Assembly (NCBI RefSeq): GCF_036030735.1
Contig: NZ_CP107928.1
Span: forward strand, 5,394,001 to 5,458,000
Origin: Streptomyces sp. NBC_00425
GTDB taxonomy: Bacteria > Actinomycetota > Actinomycetes > Streptomycetales > Streptomycetaceae
Length of the DNA stretch: 64,000 nt
Direction: 5' to 3'
Of the stretch, positions 40,927 to 49,536 are shown in pieces. Below the pieces are notes generated by a model. It saw nothing but the letters and a program-made list of their open reading frames with translations. It did no database searches and was not told where the DNA came from. The position numbers and the translations under genes were made by a program. Within the stretch, counting starts at the first letter, position 1. Each line of letters starts with the position of its first letter.

Positions 40927-42422
40927 CGTTCGCGCAGCTTGTACTTGAGGACCTTGCGGAGCGTGTCGTTGCGCGGCAGGGCGTCCACCAGCTCCAGCTG
41001 CTCGGGCAGCTTGTGCGTGGAGAGGCCCGCCGCGCGCAGATACGACGTGACCGCCTCCAGGGTCAGCGCCCGCGCCCCGGGCGGCTGTTCGACGACCGCG
41101 CACACCCGCTCCCCGCGTTCGGCGTCGGGCAGGCCGATCACGGCGACGTCCCCGACACCGGGGTGGGCGGCCAGCAGGTCCTCGATCTCCTTGGCGGAGA
41201 CGTTCTCCCCCTTGCGGATGATGACGTCCTTCAGCCGTCCGGTGAGCACCAGGTGCCCGCTGCCGGTCAGCCGCCCCAGGTCGCCGGTGCGCAGGAAGCC
41301 GTCCGCGTCGAACGCCTCGGCGCTCTGGCCCGGATCCAGATAGCCCCGGCACACGGCCTCGCCGCGCAGCCGCACCTCCCCGTCCCCGGCGACGCGTATC
41401 TCCATGCCCTCCGGCGGCCGTCCCTCCGTCGTCGCGAGGTTCTCCGCCGTGTCGTCCGGCGCGCCCATGGTGATCATCGGCACCTCGGTCATGCCGTAGC
41501 CGTGGGTGAGCTGCACGCCCATCTCGCGCACCACGGCGTGGTACACCTCCGGAGGCTTGGGCGCGCCGCCGCCCGCGAGCAGTCGCAGCGTGGGGATCAC
41601 GGGGACGCCCGGCTGCTTGCGCTGCTCGGCGAGGAACATCGAGTAGAACGCCGTCGACCCGCCCGCCACCGTCACGCCGTGCCGCCGGTACTCCTCCAGT
41701 GCGTCCGGCAGCGCGAAGTGCTCGAACATCACCGCAGGGAAGCCGTACAGCAGGAGCATGACGGTGTAGTCGGGGCCGGCGATGTGGGCGTACGGGAAGG
41801 CCATGGAGCCGACGTCGTCCGCCGTGAGGCGCAGCGCGTGGGCGAGACAGGAGCCGCCCGCGATCAGCGAACGGTCGGTGTGCAGGACGCCCTTGGGGTC
41901 GGACGTGGTGCCCGAGGTCCAGTAGATCCAGCGGACCGAGCCGCCGTCGGCGGGCGGGGCGGGGAGCACCGCGGGATCGCCCTCGGGCAGGTCGTCGTAG
42001 GCCTCGAAGACGCCCTTCGCGCCGAGCCGCCGGGCCATCTCGGTGTGGTCGAAGCCGCGCCAGACGCCCGGCGTCGCGAAGAACTCCGCCTTCGACTCGC
42101 GCAGCGCGAAGCCGACCTCGCGGTCGCGGTAGAAGGGGATGACGGGGGTCTGCACGGCCCCGAGGCGGGCCAGGGCGAACGACAGCACGGCCGTCTCGAG
42201 GCGGGTCGGCAGCTGCCAGGCGACGACGGTGCCGGGGCGCACGCCCATGTCGTGGAGCCCGGCCGCCGTTCGTTCGGCGCGCTCGCGCAGCTCGCCGAAG
42301 GTCAGGGAGCGGTCGCCCTGCAGGAGGACCCGGCGGCCGGGGGTGAGGTCGGCGCGGCGGGCGAGCAGCTCCCAGAGGGTGCGGGAGGCGCTCAGCTGGT
42401 GGGCGGTGTCGGTGTCGTTCAC
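40905..42422 (-). CDS. AMP-forming acyl-CoA ligase, cyclohexanecarboxylate-CoA ligase-like
   Basis: This 505-residue adenylate-forming ligase has IYWTSGTTSDPKGVLHT at about residue 165, the YGMTEVPM motif, RTGDLGRL, the hinge TGRLKDVIIRKGENV and the catalytic lysine region LRKVLKYKLRE. It is related to the CaiC/cyclohexanecarboxylate ligase group rather than to fatty-acyl ligases. The GTG at 42422 lies about 20 bases from the nearest CTGACGG palindrome. It is divergent from the amidohydrolase operon and shares its two-operator control region, so it is probably the activating step of that pathway. Confidence 0.88.
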   Translation of the reverse strand: MNDTDTAHQLSASRTLWELLARRADLTPGRRVLLQGDRSLTFGELRERAERTAAGLHDMGVRPGTVVAWQLPTRLETAVLSFALARLGAVQTPVIPFYRDREVGFALRESKAEFFATPGVWRGFDHTEMARRLGAKGVFEAYDDLPEGDPAVLPAPPADGGSVRWIYWTSGTTSDPKGVLHTDRSLIAGGSCLAHALRLTADDVGSMAFPYAHIAGPDYTVMLLLYGFPAVMFEHFALPDALEEYRRHGVTVAGGSTAFYSMFLAEQRKQPGVPVIPTLRLLAGGGAPKPPEVYHAVVREMGVQLTHGYGMTEVPMITMGAPDDTAENLATTEGRPPEGMEIRVAGDGEVRLRGEAVCRGYLDPGQSAEAFDADGFLRTGDLGRLTGSGHLVLTGRLKDVIIRKGENVSAKEIEDLLAAHPGVGDVAVIGLPDAERGERVCAVVEQPPGARALTLEAVTSYLRAAGLSTHKLPEQLELVDALPRNDTLRKVLKYKLRERYSGTVK

Positions 42423-42440
42423 GTCGGCCCCCTGGCGTAG

Positions 42441-42455
42441 CTGACGGACAGTCAG
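42441..42455. promoter_or_regulatory. CTGACGGNCCGTCAG-type operator, copy 1
   Basis: CTGACGGACAGTCAG has 5-bp outer arms in perfect inverted repeat. It sits in the 178-bp region between the divergent ligase and amidohydrolase genes, close to the ligase start. Confidence 0.7.
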
Positions 42456-42528
42456 ATCTGGGCAGAGCGTAGGCCCGGTCGCCTTGTCGGTCCAGGGGGT
42501 GCGGGCTAGCCTGCAGGGGAGAGCAGAT

Positions 42529-42543
42529 CTGACGACCCATCAG
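42529..42543. promoter_or_regulatory. CTGACGGNCCGTCAG-type operator, copy 2
   Basis: CTGACGACCCATCAG is flanked by AT on both sides, giving 6-bp arms ATCTGA/TCAGAT. It lies 57 bases before the amidohydrolase start in the same divergent region as copy 1. Confidence 0.65.
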
Positions 42544-42600
42544 ATAATGCGTCGGGCCGTCCATCGGACAACCGGCGTTCCGCCAGGCGGAGGGGAAGCC

Positions 42601-43797
42601 ATGAGCACCGAACTGCCGCGCATCGTCAGCGTGGACGACCATGTCATCGAGCCCGCGCACCTCTTCGCGACCTGGCTGCCGAAGAAGTACCGGGACCGGG
42701 GACCGCAGCCCCTCACCGCCGGGATCGGCGAGCTCGCCTACGTCGCCGGGAAGTACCAGATCACGATGGACCCGGACGGGCCGCCCACCGACTGGTGGAT
42801 CTACGAGGACCTGAAGTTCCCGTACAAGCGCAACATCGCCGCCGTCGGCTTCGACCGCGACGAGATGACCCTCGAGGGCATCACCCGCGAGGAGATGCGG
42901 CGCGGCTGCTGGGACCCGAAGGCCCGGCTGGCGGACATGGACCTCAACCACGTCGAGGCCTCGCTGTGCTTCCCGTCCTTCCCGCGCTTCTGCGGGCAGA
43001 CCTTCGCCGAGGCGCACGACAAGGAGGTCGCGCTGGCCTGCGTGCGCGCCTACAACGACTGGATGGTCGAGGAGTGGTGCGGCGGCAGCGGCGGCCGGCT
43101 GATCCCGCTGTGCCTGATCCCCCTGTGGGACGTCGGCCTGGCGGTCGCCGAGATCCGGCGCAACGCGGCCCGCGGGGTGCGCGCGGTGACCTTCTCCGAG
43201 ATCCCGAGCCACCTCGGCCTGCCGTCGATCCACTCGGGCTACTGGGACCCGTTCTTCGCGGTGTGCGAGGAGACGGGCACGGTCGTCAACATGCACATCG
43301 GCTCGTCCTCGCAGATGCCGGCCGCCTCACCCGACGCGCCCCCGGCCGTCCAGGCGTCCCTGTCGTTCAACAACGCGATGGCCTCGATGATGGACTACCT
43401 CTTCAGCGGCGTCCTGGTGCGGTTCCCGCGCCTCAAGCTGGCCTACTCCGAGGGGCAGATGGGGTGGATCCCGTACGCCCTGGAGCGCGCCGACGACGTC
43501 TGGGAGGAGCACCGCGCGTGGGGCGGCGTCCGCGACCTCGTCCCCGAGCCGCCGTCGACCTACTACTACCGGCAGATCTTCTGCTGCTTCTTCCGCGACA
43601 AGCACGGCGTCGCGTCCCTGGACGCGGTGGGCCGCGACAACGCGACCTTCGAGACCGACTACCCGCACGTCGACTCCACCTTCCCGCACACCAAGGAGAT
43701 CGCCCTCGACCACGTCAAGGGCCTCGACGACGAGACGGTCTACAAGCTGATGCGCGGCAACGCGATCCGCATGCTGGACCTGGACCTCGACAAGTAG
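42601..43797 (+). CDS. Amidohydrolase family protein (COG2159 decarboxylase/hydrolase type)
   Basis: This 398-residue TIM-barrel metal enzyme is of the ACMSD-like amidohydrolase group. Landmarks are VSVDDHVIEPAHLF at the N-terminus (D-x-H variant of the usual H-x-H), RLADMDLNHVEASLCFPSFPRF in part (LADMDLNHVEAS), NMHIGSSSQMP with a metal His and FETDYPHVDSTFP with the terminal Asp/His. Members decarboxylate or hydrolyse ring-derived acids. It heads an operon with two acyl-CoA dehydrogenases, so a ring-cleavage or C-C bond step on a CoA ester is possible (inference). GGAGGGG precedes the ATG. Confidence 0.86.
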   Translation: MSTELPRIVSVDDHVIEPAHLFATWLPKKYRDRGPQPLTAGIGELAYVAGKYQITMDPDGPPTDWWIYEDLKFPYKRNIAAVGFDRDEMTLEGITREEMRRGCWDPKARLADMDLNHVEASLCFPSFPRFCGQTFAEAHDKEVALACVRAYNDWMVEEWCGGSGGRLIPLCLIPLWDVGLAVAEIRRNAARGVRAVTFSEIPSHLGLPSIHSGYWDPFFAVCEETGTVVNMHIGSSSQMPAASPDAPPAVQASLSFNNAMASMMDYLFSGVLVRFPRLKLAYSEGQMGWIPYALERADDVWEEHRAWGGVRDLVPEPPSTYYYRQIFCCFFRDKHGVASLDAVGRDNATFETDYPHVDSTFPHTKEIALDHVKGLDDETVYKLMRGNAIRMLDLDLDK

Positions 43798-43853
43798 CCG
43801 GGACGGGACCCGGGACCCGGGCAGCGATCAGGACCAGGCAGGGGGATCAGGAC

Positions 43854-44990
43854 ATGGACCTCTCGGACAGCCCCGAGGACGCGGAGTTCCGGGCCCGGCT
43901 GCGCGAGTGGCTGGGCAAGGTGCTCCCCACGCTCCCGCCGAAGCCGTCGCCGGACGACTGGCCGGGCCGCCGCGCCTACGACCTCGGCTGGCAACGGGCG
44001 CTGCACGACGCCGGATACGCCGACGTGCACTGGCAGGCCTCGCCGGGCGTGCGCCTGATCTTCCTGGAGGAGACCGAGAAGGCGGGCGCGCCCTACGTGG
44101 GCGCGGGCTTCGTCGGGCTGCTGCACGCCGGCCCGACGATCGCCGCCGAAGGAACGCCCGAGCAGCGGGCCCGCTGGCTGCCGCCCATCCTGCGCGGCGA
44201 GGAGGTGTGGTGCCAGGGCTTCAGCGAGCCCGACGCGGGGTCCGACCTCGCGGCGCTGCGCACGCGCGCGTGGCGCGACGGCGACGCCTATGTGGTGAGC
44301 GGGTCCAAGATCTGGACCTCGCACGCGGAAGTCGCCGACTGGTGCGAGCTGTTGGTCCGCACCGATCCGGACGCGCCGAAGCACCGGGGCATCAGCTGGC
44401 TGGCCATGCCCATGGACGCGCCGGGCGTCACGGTCCGGCCGCTGCGCACCCTCGCCGGGTCCGCCGAGTTCGCCGAGGTGTTCCTCGACGAGGTGCGGGT
44501 GCCGGTCGGCAACCGGGTGGGGGCCGAGAACGACGGCTGGCGCGTGACCATGGTGACGCTGTCCTTCGAACGCGGCACCGCCTTCGTCGGCGAGGTCGTC
44601 GCCTGCCGGCGCGTGCTGGGCGAACTCGCGCGCCGGGCACGGCGCACCGGACGCTGGGACGACCCCGTCCTGCGGCGCCGGCTGGGGTCCCTCAACGCCG
44701 AGTTCCGGGCACTGTGGCGGCTGACGCAGTGGAACGTGAGCGCGGCGGAGGCCGCGCACGGCGGGGTGCCCGGCGTCGGCGGGTCGGTCTTCAAACTGCG
44801 GTACTCGCAGGCGCGCCAGGAGCTGTACGACGCCGCCGCCGAGGTCCTCGGCGACGCGGCCCTCGACGCCGACCGGCCGTGGACGGCCGACCGGCTCTCG
44901 TCGCTGTCGTACACCATCGCGGCCGGCACGTCGCAGATCCAGCGCGACATCGTGGCCGAGCGGATTCTGGGTCTGCCGAAGGGGAGGTGA
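43854..44990 (+). CDS. Acyl-CoA dehydrogenase, large subunit type
   Basis: This 378-residue flavoprotein has the complete three-domain fold. It carries WCQGFSEPDAGSDLAALRTRA, partly given here, in the FAD/substrate region and AAGTSQIQRDIVAERILGLP at the end. The motif set resembles the FadE28/ChsE-like enzymes that pair with a shorter partner. It lies 56 bases after the amidohydrolase and ten bases before the short homologue, so a heteromeric enzyme is likely. Confidence 0.88.
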   Translation: MDLSDSPEDAEFRARLREWLGKVLPTLPPKPSPDDWPGRRAYDLGWQRALHDAGYADVHWQASPGVRLIFLEETEKAGAPYVGAGFVGLLHAGPTIAAEGTPEQRARWLPPILRGEEVWCQGFSEPDAGSDLAALRTRAWRDGDAYVVSGSKIWTSHAEVADWCELLVRTDPDAPKHRGISWLAMPMDAPGVTVRPLRTLAGSAEFAEVFLDEVRVPVGNRVGAENDGWRVTMVTLSFERGTAFVGEVVACRRVLGELARRARRTGRWDDPVLRRRLGSLNAEFRALWRLTQWNVSAAEAAHGGVPGVGGSVFKLRYSQARQELYDAAAEVLGDAALDADRPWTADRLSSLSYTIAAGTSQIQRDIVAERILGLPKGR

Positions 44991-45000
44991 ACGGTCCGTC

Positions 45001-45882
45001 ATGCGATTTCGACTGACGGAGGACCAGCGGGCGCTCCGCGGCGGGGTGCGGGAGCTGCTGGCGCGCCGGTTCGACCGGGCGGCGCTGCGGGCGGCCGTGG
45101 ACCGGCCGGGGGTGCTGGACCGGGCCCTGTGGCGGGAGCTGGGCGAGGCCGGATTCTTCGCGCTGCGGCTGCCCGAGGCGGACGGCGGGGTCGGACTCGG
45201 GCTGCCCGAGTCGGTGCTGGTCTTCGAGGAGGCGGGCCGGGTGCTGCTGCCGGGCCCGCTGGTGGCCACGCACCTGGCGGCCGGGCACGTGCCGGGCGCG
45301 GCCGAGGGCGAGACCGTCGTGGCGGCCGCCGACGGCGGCGGGCTGGTGGAATGGCTGGCACAGGCGGACGTCGTGCGCGGGGACGCCGACGGGGCCGTGC
45401 CGCTGCGGTCGGTGGACCCGCTGACGCCGCTGCACGCGGTCCCCGCGCGCGGGACGGCCGATCCCGCCGCCGTCCTCCTCACCGCGGCGGAGCAGCTCGG
45501 CACCGCCACACGCGCGTGCGAACTGGCCGTGCAACACGCCCGGGCGCGTGAGCAGTTCGGTCGGCCGATCGGGGCCTTCCAGGCGGTCAAACATCTCTGC
45601 GCGGAACTGCTCGTGCGGGTCGAGACGGCCCGTGCGGCGGTCTACGCGGCCGCCGTCACCGCCGACCCGGCCGATATCGCGGCGGCCCGGCTGCTGGCCG
45701 ACGAGGCCGCCGTCCGCGGTGCGCGCGACTGTCTCCAGGTGCACGGCGGCATGGGGTTCACCTGGGAGGCGGACGTCCACCTGCTGCTGAAACGGGCCTG
45801 GGTGCGCACGCGACGTGCGGGCGGTGTCACGGAGAGTGAGGAGTTGCTCGCGGCCGATCTGCTGGCCGAGGCGGACCGCTAG
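45001..45882 (+). CDS. Short acyl-CoA dehydrogenase homologue (probable partner subunit)
   Basis: At 293 residues this is about 90 shorter than a normal acyl-CoA dehydrogenase. The N-terminal helices (FRLTEDQRALRGGVRELLARR in part: TEDQRALRGGVRELL) and C-terminal helices (AREQFGRPIGAFQAVKH, LQVHGGMGFTWEADVHLLLKR in part: HGGMGFTWEADVH) are intact, but the middle beta-domain is shortened. Actinobacterial steroid and related pathways use such alpha2beta2 pairs with one full and one short chain. Its neighbour fits that pattern exactly. Confidence 0.85.
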   Translation: MRFRLTEDQRALRGGVRELLARRFDRAALRAAVDRPGVLDRALWRELGEAGFFALRLPEADGGVGLGLPESVLVFEEAGRVLLPGPLVATHLAAGHVPGAAEGETVVAAADGGGLVEWLAQADVVRGDADGAVPLRSVDPLTPLHAVPARGTADPAAVLLTAAEQLGTATRACELAVQHARAREQFGRPIGAFQAVKHLCAELLVRVETARAAVYAAAVTADPADIAAARLLADEAAVRGARDCLQVHGGMGFTWEADVHLLLKRAWVRTRRAGGVTESEELLAADLLAEADR

Positions 45883-46418
45883 CCGTCCTCGCCTGCGCGG
45901 ACGGCCGACGTGGCGGACGGAAGGCCGCCCTGGTGTCGCGGATCGTGGCATACCGGAATCACGGAGCGTTGATATCGGGTTGTGTCCGATGCGTGACCCG
46001 TCACGGCCCGGAGTCGGCGGGCCGCTCCGGTACCTTCTGTGGGATGCGAGTGGTTCCGAGCATGAGCCATGCCGGCGGTGCCCCTGGGGCGATGCCGGAT
46101 CCGGCGGTGCGCGCCGCCGCTCGCTGGGCGGACGGGCCTACGGCCCCCGCCTGTTCGACTCCCCGTAACGAGCGTCGCACAGTATGCCGCACGGGTACTC
46201 CTTCGCGCTGGAATATGCCCGAAGCGCTTGTTGAGGTGACTGTACGTCAACCAAGCTGTCTCGTAAGGGATTCACGTTCCGTCACCCTGCCTCTGACCGT
46301 TGTTCTGGTCATGCAGAAAATGGCTACGATCGTGGCCCCCGTCGTCATGGTGCACACGCGGCTAGCGTGGCTGGCGTGGCGTACGGCCATGTGTCCGCCG
46401 GTTCGGATGGTGTGAGCG
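45883..46418 (+). other. Intergenic region before the RsbW-like gene
   Basis: No family-supported gene is visible. The last 180 bases are less GC-rich and hold TTCTGG and TACGAT (46325-46330) at 16-bp spacing, a plausible promoter for the kinase gene. A plus-strand frame ending at 46415, four bases before the next start, may be a translated leader, but nothing identifies it. Minus-strand frames look like chance. Confidence 0.45.
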
Positions 46419-46946
46419 GTGCAGGTGCTTCAAGTGCAGCTGGAGATCCGGCCCGACCCCGCTGAGGTGGGGCGCGCCCGGAGGTGGGCCCGTTCGCGCC
46501 TCGTCGGGTCCGGGATAGGGGACGAGGAGCCGCTCGCCGAGACGTTGATCCTGCTCGTCTCCGAGCTGGTCACCAACGCCGTGGTGCACACCGGCTGTCC
46601 GGCCGTGCTGCGGCTCTCCCTGCCGGGCGGGGCGGCCGACCCGTCCATCGTCCGGCTGGAGGTGGCCGACTCCAGCGACCGGGCCCCGGTGCCCCGCTGT
46701 GCGGGTGACGAGGCGACCGGTGGGCGCGGCCTGGCCCTCGTCGACGGCCTCGCGGATCGCTGGGGGTGGAGCGTCGAGGGCGCCGGCAAGCGCATCTGGT
46801 GCGAACTCGACCGCTGTGCGGCCCCGGCCGAGGTGGCGGTGGACCGCGGCGGCGCGGCCGAATGCATGGGTGTGGCCGACCGCGCGGGAGGCGTCCGCAA
46901 GGAGCCCCGGCCCGCGTACGGCGGGCGGGCCTACGAAGCGGTCTGA
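46419..46946 (+). CDS. RsbW-like ATP-binding protein (HATPase_c anti-sigma kinase type)
   Basis: This 175-residue protein has a GHKL ATPase fold: N-box LLVSELVTNAVVHTG at about residue 47, G1 box EVADSSDRAPVP, and GGRGLALVDGLADRWGW. Such proteins phosphorylate STAS antagonists and bind sigma factors in Streptomyces; many copies exist per genome. The last 40 residues are a variable tail. The GTG at 46419 is likely, preceded by GGATGG. It interrupts the catabolic gene cluster and carries no copy of its palindrome. Confidence 0.85.
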   Translation: MQVLQVQLEIRPDPAEVGRARRWARSRLVGSGIGDEEPLAETLILLVSELVTNAVVHTGCPAVLRLSLPGGAADPSIVRLEVADSSDRAPVPRCAGDEATGGRGLALVDGLADRWGWSVEGAGKRIWCELDRCAAPAEVAVDRGGAAECMGVADRAGGVRKEPRPAYGGRAYEAV

Positions 46947-47397
46947 CGGACCGACGGCGGCGCACGGCTCACGGCGTACGGCGCACGGGTGCGGATGTCC
47001 CGGCAGCGGTGGGGCGCGGGCGCAGAAAGCGCTGTCGGTCAGGGCCGGTCCTGGATCGGTGCGCCCGTCCGTGCTTCCGTGCGCGCCCGTCATGAACAGG
47101 GCGTAAGTAATAAATCCCCTTCCGGGTGTTGACGTCCGTTGTCCGTTTGATCACGCTTGTGGTCAGCGATTCGCCGCGAGGGGACGGCGAGGGCCTCGGT
47201 GGCGGAGGTCCTTGCCGGGCGCGGATCGTGATTCGGCGTCGGCTCCCTCGGGGGGCGAGGGGAGTCGACGGGGGTCCTCCGCCCGGGCGCAGCCGAGGGC
47301 GGGGAGACACGCCGAAGTCGGATGGCGGTGCGCGGTGCCGTGCTCGGGGCGGGCAGCCGCGCGCCGTCGGCCGACGCGTGTCCGTGTCCGCCGGACC
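46947..47397. other. Convergent intergenic region
   Basis: This lies between the tails of the RsbW-like and cyclase genes. It contains an AT-rich patch (47100-47165) and a near-perfect inverted repeat tgatcac-gctt-gtggtca at 47148-47165. The rest is G-rich with small open frames lacking support. I see no gene. Confidence 0.45.
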
Positions 47398-48324
47398 TCA
47401 GAGAACCGCCACCGGGGCCACCGGCGTCCCCGTCCCGCCGACGAACGGCTCGGGCATCGCCGACAGCAGGAACGCGTAGCGGCCCGCTTCTCCACAGGCT
47501 GTGGACAACTCTTCGAGATTCCAGTTCTGGCCCTGCAGCATCCCCATCTCGACCAGGTCGAGCGCGTGCACGGGCAGCCACAGGTCGTCGATCTCCGGCG
47601 GGAAGACCTCGAACGTGAGGGTGTCGTTGGCGACGGCCGCCACGTCGCGCGCGTGGAACCACTCCGGCGTGCGCACCGACAGCCCCGGCGACGGGAACCC
47701 GTACCCCTGCCGGTCGCCCGCCAGATAGACCTGGACCTGCCCGGTCCGCACCAGCACGATGTCGCCGGCGCGCACGCGGGTGCCGGCCAGCTCCTCGGCG
47801 GCCTCCAGGTCCTCCGGCGTCACCGCGTGTCCGCCCGCCAGCCGGTCGACGCCACGCGCGCGTGCCACGTCCAGCAGCACCCCGCGCGAGACGACGTGCC
47901 GCGCCTTGTCGATGCCGCCGAACTCGGCTCCGCCGTGCGCGGTGACACTGGCCGCCGGACGGCCGTTGTAGAGCTTGCCCGAGTGCGACACGTGGGTCAG
48001 CGCGTCCCAGTGGGTGCCCGCCTGCAGGCCCATCGTCACGGCGTCGTCGCTGCACGCCACCGTCCCCGGGCCGAAGATCTCCTGGTTGATCTGCACCATC
48101 GTGTGCAGCGGGTTGATCCGTCCCGGGATCAGACCGGTCTGCACCCCGTCCTCCCGCAGCGGGAGGGCGAGCGGGACGCGACGCCCGGAGCGGATCTCGG
48201 CCGCCGCCGCGCGGACGACGTCGTCGGTGACGAGGTTCAGCGTGCCGATCTCGTCGCCCGCCCCCCAGCGCCCCCAGTTGTTGACGCGCTTCGCGATGTC
48301 GTGGAACGCGGCCGGCAGTGTCAT
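47398..48324 (-). CDS. Cyclase family protein (kynurenine formamidase-like, PF04199)
   Basis: This 308-residue metal-dependent hydrolase is of the cyclase/KynB fold. The active-site segment GLQAGTHWDALTHVSH carries the family H-x-D-x3-H type metal motif at about residue 100. Members hydrolyse lactones, amides or act as cyclases; here it may open or close a ring on an intermediate (inference). The ATG has AAGGAGG upstream. It is divergent from the SDR gene across a 102-bp region with two operator copies. Confidence 0.87.
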   Translation of the reverse strand: MTLPAAFHDIAKRVNNWGRWGAGDEIGTLNLVTDDVVRAAAAEIRSGRRVPLALPLREDGVQTGLIPGRINPLHTMVQINQEIFGPGTVACSDDAVTMGLQAGTHWDALTHVSHSGKLYNGRPAASVTAHGGAEFGGIDKARHVVSRGVLLDVARARGVDRLAGGHAVTPEDLEAAEELAGTRVRAGDIVLVRTGQVQVYLAGDRQGYGFPSPGLSVRTPEWFHARDVAAVANDTLTFEVFPPEIDDLWLPVHALDLVEMGMLQGQNWNLEELSTACGEAGRYAFLLSAMPEPFVGGTGTPVAPVAVL

Positions 48325-48348
48325 TCCGTGCCTCCTTGGGGCTTGTCC

Positions 48349-48363
48349 CCGACTGTCCGACAG
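48349..48363. promoter_or_regulatory. CTGACGGNCCGTCAG-type operator, copy 3
   Basis: Read on the minus strand this is CTGTCGGACAGTCGG, matching copy 1 at 13 of 15 positions. It lies 24 bases upstream of the cyclase start. It is the weakest copy. Confidence 0.45.
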
Positions 48364-48389
48364 GTCAATCTGGTCCTCGCGGCTAAAAT

Positions 48390-48404
48390 CTAACGGACCG
48401 TCAG
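48390..48404. promoter_or_regulatory. CTGACGGNCCGTCAG-type operator, copy 4
   Basis: CTAACGGACCGTCAG differs from the consensus at one base. It lies 22 bases before the SDR start, in the divergent region with the cyclase gene. Confidence 0.65.
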
Positions 48405-48426
48405 AAACTGCGGGAGGGGGCTGGGC

Positions 48427-49344
48427 ATGGGGAACTTCCTGGCCGGCAGGACCATCGCCGTCACGGGTGCGGGACGAGGCATCGGGCGGGCGGTGGCGCT
48501 CGCCGCCGCCGCGGAGGGCGCGCGGGTCGTCGTCAACGACTACGGCGTGGCCGTGGACGGGGCCGCGCCCACGAGCGAGGTCGCCGAGGCCGTCGTCAAG
48601 GAGATCGAGGCGGCCGGCGGGGAGGCCGTCGCCGTCGCCGACGACATCTCCACGATGGCCGGCGGCCGACGGCTGGTCGACGTCGCGGTGGAGTCGTACG
48701 GGCGGCTCGACGGGGTCGTGTGCGTGGCCGGCATCCTCCGCGAGCGGATGCTGTTCAACATGTCCGAGGAGGAGTGGGACCCGGTCGTCGCCACCCATCT
48801 GAAGGGCACCTTCACCGTGTTCCGCGCCGCCTCGGCGGTGATGCGCGAACAGCGCGGCGGCACGCTGATCGGCTTCACCAGCGGAAACCATCAGGGGTCC
48901 GTGTCGCAGGCCAACTACAGCGCGGCCAAGGGCGGGATCATCTCGCTCGTGCGCAGCGCCGCGCTCGGCCTGCACAAGTACGGGGTGACCGCCAACGCGG
49001 TGGCCCCGGTGGCGCGTACGCGCATGTCGGCCGGCGTGCCGACGGAACTCTCGGAGATCGGCGAACCGGAGGACGTGGCCGCGTTCGTGGTCTACCTGCT
49101 GTCGGACCGCGCGCGCGAGGCCGGGATCACCGGCCAGGTGTACACCGTCGCCGGGCCGAAGATCGCGGTGTGGGCACAGCCGAGGGAACTCCGTTCGGTC
49201 TACGCGGAGGGGGGTTCCTGGACGCCGGAACGGATCGCTGAGTCCCTGCCGGCGTCGGTGGGGGTCGATCCGATGCCGATGCTGGCGCGGCTCGAGGAGA
49301 TGGCGCGCGCCGCCCGGGAGGGGAACCGGCCCAACGCCCGGTAG
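48427..49344 (+). CDS. SDR-family oxidoreductase (3-hydroxyacyl-CoA dehydrogenase-like)
   Basis: This 305-residue short-chain dehydrogenase has the NAD site TGAGRGIG near residue 14, VVVNDYG near 36 (Asp favours NAD), and the catalytic SQANYSAAKGG near 160. It extends about 50 residues past the normal SDR end, as in the hydroxyacyl-CoA dehydrogenase part of HSD17B4-type enzymes. It opens a three-gene plus-strand unit (SDR, acyl-CoA dehydrogenase, alcohol dehydrogenase). A beta-oxidation-type alcohol oxidation is likely. Confidence 0.88.
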   Translation: MGNFLAGRTIAVTGAGRGIGRAVALAAAAEGARVVVNDYGVAVDGAAPTSEVAEAVVKEIEAAGGEAVAVADDISTMAGGRRLVDVAVESYGRLDGVVCVAGILRERMLFNMSEEEWDPVVATHLKGTFTVFRAASAVMREQRGGTLIGFTSGNHQGSVSQANYSAAKGGIISLVRSAALGLHKYGVTANAVAPVARTRMSAGVPTELSEIGEPEDVAAFVVYLLSDRAREAGITGQVYTVAGPKIAVWAQPRELRSVYAEGGSWTPERIAESLPASVGVDPMPMLARLEEMARAAREGNRPNAR

Positions 49345-49377
49345 CGCGGGGATGCGCGGGGGTGCGCGTGGATCGGC

Positions 49378-49402
49378 GGATGCGGATGCGGATGCGGATG
49401 CC
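49378..49402. repeat. Hexanucleotide repeat (ggatgc)n
   Basis: About four consecutive ggatgc units lie in the 192-bp gap between the SDR and acyl-CoA dehydrogenase genes. The gap shows no operator copy and no gene. Confidence 0.7.
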
Positions 49403-49536
49403 GATGTGGGCGCGTGTGCGGCGCGGATGCGTGTGAGGGTCCGTCGCGGCTGGTCGCGCTCATGCGGCGGAGCGGGATGTCGATACGGCCCGCGCCCCTG
49501 AGGTACGTGCGGTCGCCCCTTCTCGAGGAGGTCAGC

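Noticed and set aside
45933..46415. 160-codon frame ending four bases before the RsbW-like gene
   Set aside because: It includes the likely promoter of that gene and shows no domain; at most it is a translated leader.
46941..46956. Partial match to the CTGACGGNCCGTCAG operator
   Set aside because: It lies at the very end of the RsbW-like gene, has only the left half intact and precedes no promoter.
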